From Nissolia schottii (Eukaryota > Streptophyta > Magnoliopsida > Fabales > Fabaceae), in contig QANU01001671.1 of assembly GCA_003254905.1 (NCBI GenBank), positions 820,362 through 884,361 on the forward strand: 64,000 nucleotides of DNA. Reading direction: 5' to 3'. The notes under the pieces were generated by a model that was given only the letters and a program-made list of their open reading frames with translations, had not been told where the DNA came from and made no database searches. This document shows, one piece after another, positions 53,095-64,000 of this stretch. The position numbers and the translations under genes are program-made. How positions within the stretch are numbered: the stretch's first letter is position 1; every line of letters begins with the position of its first letter.

Positions 53095-53388
53095 AGTCAC
53101 TGGGGGGCAAATTCGCCAAATCAGTTGGCGAATACATGACAAGTGTGGCATTCGGGTTGACGAATTGATGAAGGATTTGCCATGAGAGTTGGCGAAGTTG
53201 AGAGGAAATCGCCAGGCGGATTGGCGAATCCTACGTGGATTTGCCAGGCGGGTTGACGAATCTGACGTGGCTCGCCACGCTTTCGCGAATGCCACGTCAG
53301 CCAAAACAGGAGTATTCCTGTAAAATGTTTGGAAACAGGGGCATTTTGGTAATTTATTTGAGTAACATAGACATTTTAGTAAAAACAT
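53095..53388. repeat. Right terminal inverted repeat of the MULE
   Basis: Partner of 46214-46475. It contains five or six ggcgaat units, cacgtcagccaaaaca and, at the outer end, attttagtaaaaacat. Confidence 0.85.
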
Positions 53389-53709
53389 CTAATTTAGATT
53401 GTAAACTTTGTATGGGTAGTTTATTTTAGATTTTGATTGCCATGCATTGTTAGTTAGTCTACAATAATTTTACGTAGATGTCCAACTATGTTTTTTCTTT
53501 TTTATAGAGCAAAAGGAGTTAATTTACATACTCATTTTTTATTGGAAAAGTATTAATTAGATCCTTAAAGATTAATTTAAATGTCAACTGTCTTTAAAAA
53601 AAAATGTCAATTTGATCTCTAAAATTTTTAAATGTTTTATGTTAGTCCCTCGACTAATGAAACCATTCATAGACGCTGACACGTCCGTCAACGACTTGAC
53701 TCCTCTTTT

Positions 53710-53896
53710 TTCTCTTTTTTTAGGTTGTCTGCCCGGTATCCAAGGTTTAGCCTTGACTAATTCGGGTCGACCCGGGTCACACACGACTATGGCAGGTGTG
53801 TCTCCTAGAGGGGATAACTGCGTACACAAGGTCTCGAACTTAGGACCTTACTTAAGCGATACCAAGCTGCTTACCACTTGGACCAACCCCCGTTGG
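53710..53896 (-). mobile_element. tRNA-derived SINE, near full length
   Basis: Read on the minus strand it starts with GGGGTTGGTCCAAGTGG; box A is TGGTCCAAGTGG at 53885-53874 and box B is AGTTCGAGACC at 53840-53830, about 34 bases apart. The body continues through ttatcccctctaggagac and gacccgggtcgacccg to gcagacaacct and an A-rich tail (T-run on the plus strand at 53710-53721). A 5'-truncated copy lies at 57302-57420. No clear target duplication was found here. Confidence 0.8.
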
Positions 53897-55682
53897 TTTT
53901 TTTCAAAAGTGATGGTTCAAGTTACAAGGCTAACCAGGCATTGTGGGTCAGATGTACAGCAGCCTGTTATCCCTCCACTGTTAGGAGTAGGAAGTGTTCG
54001 CTGCTCTATGAAACCAGCCTCATGCTGTGCCCTCCATTTTATGAGCCATGAGACCTATCCTTTCAGTTAAACCCCATGGCTCAACCCTCAAATTGGAGCG
54101 GGCAGGCTAGCTAATTGCAAGCCACTGGCCCAGCCTAGCAAAGCCATGGCATTGTCCCATCGCCTTAGGTGCCCCCACTCTGGCACAAGCTGGTGTTGGG
54201 TTGGGCTCCCTTCCTATGTGGAGAAAGGTCTAATATTTGCAAACCCACTATTCTCACTTAATAGTGGAGAGGGGTCAGTTGTTAGGGTCAAAAGAGAGAG
54301 CTAAGAAGACAAAAGAAAGAATAGAAAATAAGGAGAAGAGAAGAGAAAAGGTTTTTTTCTCGTTTTTGACAACACAGCAATTTTTGATCCGCCGCCACCT
54401 CTTCGTTGATCGTTGGATCGGGCTGAAAATTTTAAAGCAGGTTTGAAACTTGTGATTCTTCAATCTGGACGGTGGGATCGTCGAGAAGTTGCCTGAACAT
54501 GGAGAAATTGGCCGCGCACAGTAACAACAAATTTGGGGTTTTCTGGTTTCTCTTATTCTCTATTTCATCATTCTTGCCTTGTTCTCGTGTCTTCATTTTG
54601 TGTGTTATTGTTGTTGACATCATTTGTTATTGCTCTTCATAGATTCTTGCAAGTTGGAGAAATTATTATCTGTTGCATATAGCTATGATTTAAGTTGTCA
54701 ATTTATTGTGTAGAATTTCCCATTAGCTGGTGCTACCCAACTCGGCACTACTCTTTTTTCTCTTATCTCTCTCCTAGTCATCCATTAAAATTTTTAAACT
54801 AGTCCCTCACATCTATCAAATTTTCAAACTATCAATTTCGTCTTTCTCCCCCACCTCCACAACCCAACTCATGACAATTTCATTCTTCTTTCACCACCAC
54901 CACCGCCGCATATCATTAGTGCCACCCATCACCACACCACAAAGTTGAGACTCACTTATCATTTTCCTAAACATCATCATCTCCCTCACCTTGATGCAAC
55001 TACCACCCAAAATCAAAACATGTGTATCCAAAAGTCCAAACTCATTAAACATATACATGTGTGAAATTTGTGAAATTGATGTGGGTTTGGGAAAAAGAAA
55101 TTTTACATGAACAATAAAAGTGGACAATTATACATGGACAACATACAAAATATAATAAGACAAAATTGTTGTATAATACAATAAATATGTGGGGCTTATG
55201 TGTAAATTAAAAGTCATTATATTTTATATGTTGCTCATGAACATGGTCCTTTGAAAAAAAAGTTGAGATTTTTCTTTGATTTTAATTTTTAAGTTGTGTT
55301 AAAAATGAAGATTGAGATGAGTTTAGAGGTTATATTGGTGGTAGTTAAGAATGGTAGCACTGAGTGGTGGTGGTTGGTGAAATAATGGTGCCATGGGGTA
55401 CAATGGGGTGGTGGTTGTGGTGGTAGTGGTAAGGGATGAGGGTTGGGTTGACGGAGGAAGAAGATTGGTTGTGTGGGAATGAGAATGAGGTATGGTTGTG
55501 GTGGTAGGGGTCAGAATGAGGGTATGGAGGAGGTGGTGGCATTGGGTTGAAGGTGGAAGTGGGGTGTGGTGGCAAGGTTGGTGGCGAAGGGGCTGAGAAA
55601 TGGTGGTGGGGGAGGAAAAGAAAAGGGATGGACAGTTAGAGATTTATTTTTTTATCTAATAAAGAAATAGTAATTAAATCAA

Positions 55683-55977
55683 GGATTAAATATGTTTTTA
55701 GTCCTTGTAAAATAAAAAAAATTGTGTTCGATCATTGAAAAAATTTTAGTTAGGAATTAGTCCTTGAAAAATTTTTTTGGTAGGTTTTAGTCCCTATCGT
55801 TAGAAGGAGATGTTGAGTGCTGACGTGACCGTTAAATGTACCATGTGATACCACATATGATGCGTCACGTGGTACATTTAATGGTGCCATGTGTCAAGGA
55901 CTAATTCCTAACGAAAAATTTTCGAGGACCAAATACAAAATTTTTAATTTTACAAGGACTAAAAATATATTTAACCG
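55683..55977. mobile_element. Mutator-type MITE, 295 bp
   Basis: The ends are ggattaaatatgtttttagt and, inverted, cggttaaatatatttttagt, flanked by the exact 9-bp duplication ttaaatcaa at 55674-55682 and 55978-55986. The inside is a long imperfect inverted repeat around a centre with ccacatatgatgcgtcacgtgg. A decayed relative lies near 497-700. Confidence 0.88.
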
Positions 55978-57301
55978 TTAAATCAATGTGATTGCATTTA
56001 AAATTGATTTTTTAAATTGATTTAGATGTTAATCGAATTTGGAAGAAAAATAACATAATAGTTATGCATTGATTTTTTGGATCAAATCAGATTAATTTTT
56101 TTTTAGAATCGAAATAAATGATTGGACAAAGAAGGAAACAAAATCAATGACAATAATAAGTCGATTCAACCATAAAAAAGAAATTGGAAGTCAGTTTAAA
56201 TCGACTTTCAACAAAAAAAAAATTGAGTTACAAGGGAGTCGATTTAAATTGACTCCCTTTATAAGGAAATTAGTTTATTTTGGGAACAACTTTCAAATTG
56301 GTTCATTGTAGGAATTAGTTATTTTTCATGTTTTATTTGGGTAAAATTTCCTATTTATGTGCTTTTATACATGTTATATCAAATAATTTGTAATGGAATA
56401 CAAGGGTTTCTGATAAGGGTATTCAAGTAAAATATGAGAAAATGACAAAGATAAGAGGGTCGCTTAAAATGAGATCAGACCAAGCGACCTTATCTTGCTA
56501 ATGCTAACCTTAAAGATGGTCGTCAACTTGAAAAAAACTTAGGTGAACTATATCAAGAGGCATAAACGTCGACCAAACAGATGAACAGTGAATTGGGTGA
56601 CCTTGGAGATATAGATTATGGATGAGTAATGGTCTAATAACATAAAATGGTCGACTGGTAGAATAGTTGATCACTCTGTCGACCTAAAGTATCGATCCCA
56701 TATCAGACTTTGATACTTTTTTAGAATTAGCAATTGTGATAATTTCATGTCGTCTTATAAAGAGGCATAGAGAAAAACAATTGTTGGTGTCTCTTTTTTT
56801 TAAATCAATTTTGAAAGGGAAGTTATTTGGAACGCAACACGTACAGATAATGGGCAACAGTTATTAGAGAATGTGCATACATTTCTGAGAAGTGGTTCGC
56901 GAGATTCTCGCTAAGTGGGACGAAGTGGAGACACGGGAGCAAGCGCTAACCGTTTGGGGGACACATAGCAAGCATGCATGAAAACTCTGAAGCCTATAAA
57001 TAGGAAGACCAGGGATGAAATAAGTTGGAAGAAAATACACTTGCAAATTCTCAAACACTTACAAGTCTACAACGACACTTTGAGTTTAAGAGAAGGATCA
57101 AGAAATTTTCATTTGCTTGTTTTATGTTCTTTTTATTTCTGCAGAATTAGTTCTTTTCTTTTCATTTCTTGTATGATTGTTGTTTATCAATTCGTTCTTG
57201 TTTCTGTACGACTTTCAAGTTTATTTAACGTATTGTTCATGATTCCTCTCTCCAAACTCACATTTTCACTAAGGATTCATGATGTATATAGGAATTGCTT
57301 T

Positions 57302-57420
57302 TTTTTTTTTAGGTTGCCTACCCGGTATCCAAGGCTTAGCCTTGACTAATCTGGGTCGACCCGGGTCGCGCACCTGGCTATGGTGGGTGAGTCTCCCAGC
57401 AGGGATAACTGCGTACATAA
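57302..57420 (-). mobile_element. 5'-truncated SINE copy with target duplication
   Basis: It matches the 3' part of the SINE at 53710-53896 (gacccgggtcgacccag, ggataccgggtaggcaacct) and has a T-run on its left side, the A-tail of a minus-strand insert. The flanks are an exact 17-bp duplication, tatataggaattgcttt, at 57285-57301 and 57421-57437. The tRNA-like head with boxes A and B is missing, as expected from incomplete reverse transcription. Confidence 0.88.
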
Positions 57421-57668
57421 TATATAGGAATTGCTTTGTAATCCCTATCTTCTATAATTTTTATTTGATTTTGGTAATAAACAGTTTATAAGTGATTATA
57501 AACCAAAATTCCCATAAAACAATACACAATAATTCATTAATTCTAAAGATATGCTTTAATTATGGATTAAAACCAATCATTTTTTTGTTTAGCTTAAAAA
57601 ATAAATCTATCAACAAAAAAAAAACCTAAGGGGTTTGTGTAGTTTCGAAAGTTGAAGGTTTTTAAATT

Positions 57669-57895
57669 GAGTCCTGCTACCTGTACATCAAAAAATATAC
57701 ACCATACATATACCTTATATTTATATACATAAAGTTTGTGTTTTAATGTCTGTAATGTTTGTGCACTTAATTAAGTATAATTGAGAATATCATCTATAAG
57801 TTTGTAATGTTTGTGCACTCATGAGAATAAAGATTGTGTATTATTAATGGTGTATGTATGGGTGTATAAAATTGGGTGTACATGTAGCATTTTTG
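57669..57895. mobile_element. Mutator-type MITE of the tgtttgtgca family
   Basis: A 227-bp element with gagtcctgctacctgtac at the left and caaaaatgctacatgtac inverted at the right, flanked by the exact 9-bp repeat ttttaaatt at 57660-57668 and 57896-57904. It is in inverted orientation relative to the copy at 19659-19874. Confidence 0.75.
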
Positions 57896-59700
57896 TTTTA
57901 AATTTCATTGTCTCACAAAAACAACTACAAAGAATGTTTAGGTTAGCAACTCGAGTTTAATTTGGTTACGTTTCATTTTTACTGGCAACAACTAATCTCT
58001 CACTATTTAAAAGTCTAATAAGAGTCTCTTACTATGCAACAATTGGAATACTTTAGTCTCTTAGTCGTTTCACTATTTTTTAACTTGATCAAAATACACA
58101 CATGAACTATTAACTTGTTGATCTAATTTTGTTAATTCCAACTTAGGATAAATGACATTGTCCATCTCTGTGGTATGCATTGCTTCCTTTTTTTTTTATG
58201 ATAGAGTAAAATTTTGAGTTGGAATTGCAACAAAACAACATCATTTTATGTCAAGGTCTCAATGATGTTGTTTTGCTATAGTTCAAACTCAAATTTATTT
58301 TGACATAAGAAATGAAGCAATGAGGACCATGGAGATGCACAAGGTCATTTTATGTTGAGACAGAGTTAACAAAGTTAGCTCAATGAAATAATCGTTCACG
58401 TGTGTGTTTCAGTCAAGTTAAGAAACAATTAGTTAACAAAAGTATATTTTTTTTGTATAGTGATGGACTAATGTTGAACTTTCGAATGATGTTGAATTAC
58501 TTTGTTCCCTATAGTAATGGAGAGGGGTCGAAAATTACGGGGTGTTTGAGAACTTGAAAAATCAAGTTAATTGTAAAAAAAATAGAGTTACTTATCTTAA
58601 ACAATATAAAAACAAACTATTTTACAAATAAATTTTTTTGATTTGAAAGTAATTTAGAAATTAGTTTACCCAATTTTTTTTGAATAGTTAAAAGAAGATA
58701 AGATAGTTGTTATAGATGGAAAATTTAGAATCGATTAAAACCAATTTAAAATTTGTGTGTTTTTTTTTTGTCAATGCTCAATTTGGTTCGTGAACTTTTA
58801 ACTTGTGTTAACATCAGTGCCTCAATAAAAAAAAATTCAATTAGTCTTTAAGCATTTCAAATGTTATTCTCATTAGTCATTTCGTTTAAAATATTTAAGG
58901 ACTAAAAAGGGTAATGATCAAAATGTTCAGAAACCAATTGGAGTGGTAAAAAACCAATTAGAGACATTTTTTTTGTTAAGAGACTAATGCGAACATTAAT
59001 AAAAAGTTCATGTTACTTTTTTTTAGAAATAATTTTAAACTAAAATTGATTCAAATAAAAGCTAATTTTTAAGTATTTTGTTAGTCAATAATGTTATTTT
59101 AAAATTGGTTGTTCCCACATAAAAATTTCTCTTTTTTAAAAGGCGTTTGGTACATTCTCTCAAAGATTACTAAACAATTTGAATTACCTTTTAAAAAGAT
59201 TATCATTTGTTAAATTGTTGATAATGTTATATTATTATGTTTAGTATGCACAAATAATGTAATTTAGAATATATATTACTTTGGTTGGTACATAAAAAAG
59301 ATTATGAAATAATATACATTATTTTTTTCTTATTCTAATTATTATTATTATTATTGTTACTATTTTTATTTGATTATTATAATTATAATAATAATTATTA
59401 TTATTTAAAATTATTTAAAAGTGATAATATAAATAGACATTTCAACTCTTTTAAGACAATATAAATAATTGTAAATAATACAAATTAATGATAATTATGT
59501 TACACAAAATATGACATTACCAAATAACTTAAAATTCAGATTATCGTAATTTGAATAGATTAAGTTATAGTAAACCGCATGAAAGTTATTTCGGAGGGGT
59601 AGTTAAGCTAACTGTTGAGTTCTGTGAGAGCGCAATTTGGTCCCATCAAATAAGGCGGCCACCGTAGTGGCCCGTACATTCTACACGGCAACACAGATCT

Positions 59701-59779
59701 CCCCTATCATTGCTTTTTTTTTTTTTTTTCCCTCTCTCTCCCTCCCCCCTTCTGAGCGGGCCCGAACCGAGCCGGAATT
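59701..59779 (+). promoter_or_regulatory. 5' leader of XRN4
   Basis: A T-run at about 59715-59729 and a CT-rich stretch (ccctctctctccctcccc) lie directly before the start codon, a common leader type for plant housekeeping genes. No TATA box is evident in the GC-richer region from 59590. The UTR limits are not known. Confidence 0.4.

Positions 59780-64000
<4,221 letters not shown>

Larger units (their letters stand above)
46214..53388 (-). mobile_element. Mutator-like element (MULE) with a plant-mobile-domain gene, 7.2 kb
   Basis: Terminal inverted repeats of about 260-290 bp are seen at 46214-46475 and 53095-53388; their clearest block is the ttttggctgacgtg text, preceded in both by aaacattttac. 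Subterminal parts repeat ttggcgaatt/aattcgcca motifs. The flanks are gtgatttag (46205-46213) and ctaatttag (53389-53397), a 7-of-9 match fitting an old 9-bp target duplication. Inside, on the minus strand, are a mudrA-type transposase and a plant-mobile-domain gene, both broken by stops. Elements that pair these two genes are known in plants. The element is inactive on this sequence but could be mobilised if an intact relative supplies transposase. Confidence 0.9.
53398..59700. other. Intergenic stretch between the MULE and XRN4
   Basis: No gene is supported. It contains two SINE copies, two MITEs, a dispersed repeat at 56230-56350 shared with 12935-13080, a moderately GC-rich unclassified repeat-like block at about 53930-54210, and a tggtggt-rich stretch at 55330-55620. 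Short frames within it have no recognisable domains. Immediately before XRN4, 58550-59560 is AT-rich with an ATT/TTA repeat at about 59336-59410. Confidence 0.5.

Noticed and set aside
53930..54210. tRNA gene or third SINE in the GC-richer block
   Set aside because: Some tRNA-like text (gggtttaactgaaagga inverted) is present but no proper box B or cloverleaf could be built.

Overview
This is plant nuclear DNA: AT-rich, with intron-bearing genes, conventional GT-AG splice sites, plant snRNA promoter elements and a dense layer of mostly non-autonomous plant transposons. The cysteine synthase and BAHD protein sequences look most like those of papilionoid legumes, so a legume is the likeliest source; this is a judgement from remembered family sequences, not a database search.

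Layout. (1) 0-30 kb is a tandem BAHD acyltransferase locus on the minus strand. Copy A (1116-7827) and copy B (17869-20853) are two-exon genes with intact reading frames, the HxxxD catalytic motif and DFGWG. Copy C (28.8-29.6 kb) is a dead exon-2 fragment. An orphan 3'-flank copy at 13.2-13.5 kb shows that copy B has been separated from its original downstream sequence by a CACTA element and other insertions. Copy A's 5.3-kb intron is also swollen by repeats. (2) 30-32.3 kb: a complete six-exon 20S proteasome beta-7 gene (PBG1 type), minus strand, with a probable Helitron carrying a replication-protein-A OB-fold fragment directly upstream. (3) 35-41 kb: two well-delimited DNA transposons (a near-perfect hairpin Mutator-type MITE and a GC-rich hAT), then a complete U1 snRNA gene with USE, TATA and 3' box, and 3.3 kb further a diverged U1 copy with a changed 5'-splice-site recognition sequence. 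(4) 42.1-46 kb: a ten-coding-exon cytosolic cysteine synthase gene, minus strand, with an in-frame stop in exon 6 and a loss of about nine residues in exon 9. (5) 46.2-53.4 kb: a 7.2-kb Mutator-like element with long terminal inverted repeats and a probable 9-bp target duplication. It holds a decayed mudrA-type transposase, a decayed plant-mobile-domain gene and about 600 bp of degenerate telomere-like repeat. (6) 53.4-59.7 kb: intergenic, with two tRNA-derived SINE copies and MITEs. (7) 59.78 kb to the window end: the first eleven exons of an XRN4/EIN5-type 5'-3' exoribonuclease, plus strand, continuing beyond the window.

The genes are not an operon and share no single pathway. Three are housekeeping genes (proteasome, U1, XRN4), one is a sulfur-assimilation gene that looks disabled, and the BAHD cluster is a specialised-metabolism locus evolving by tandem duplication and transposon insertion. 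Several transposons were delimited to the base by target-site duplications: CACTA (ATT), solo LTR (GTAAT), hAT (8 bp), four Mutator-type MITEs (9 bp) and a SINE (17 bp). I found no convincing new enzymatic system. The points most worth following are the variant U1 gene, the damaged cysteine synthase next to a large MULE, the duplicated TATA block of BAHD copy B, and the nested LTR-in-MITE insertion.
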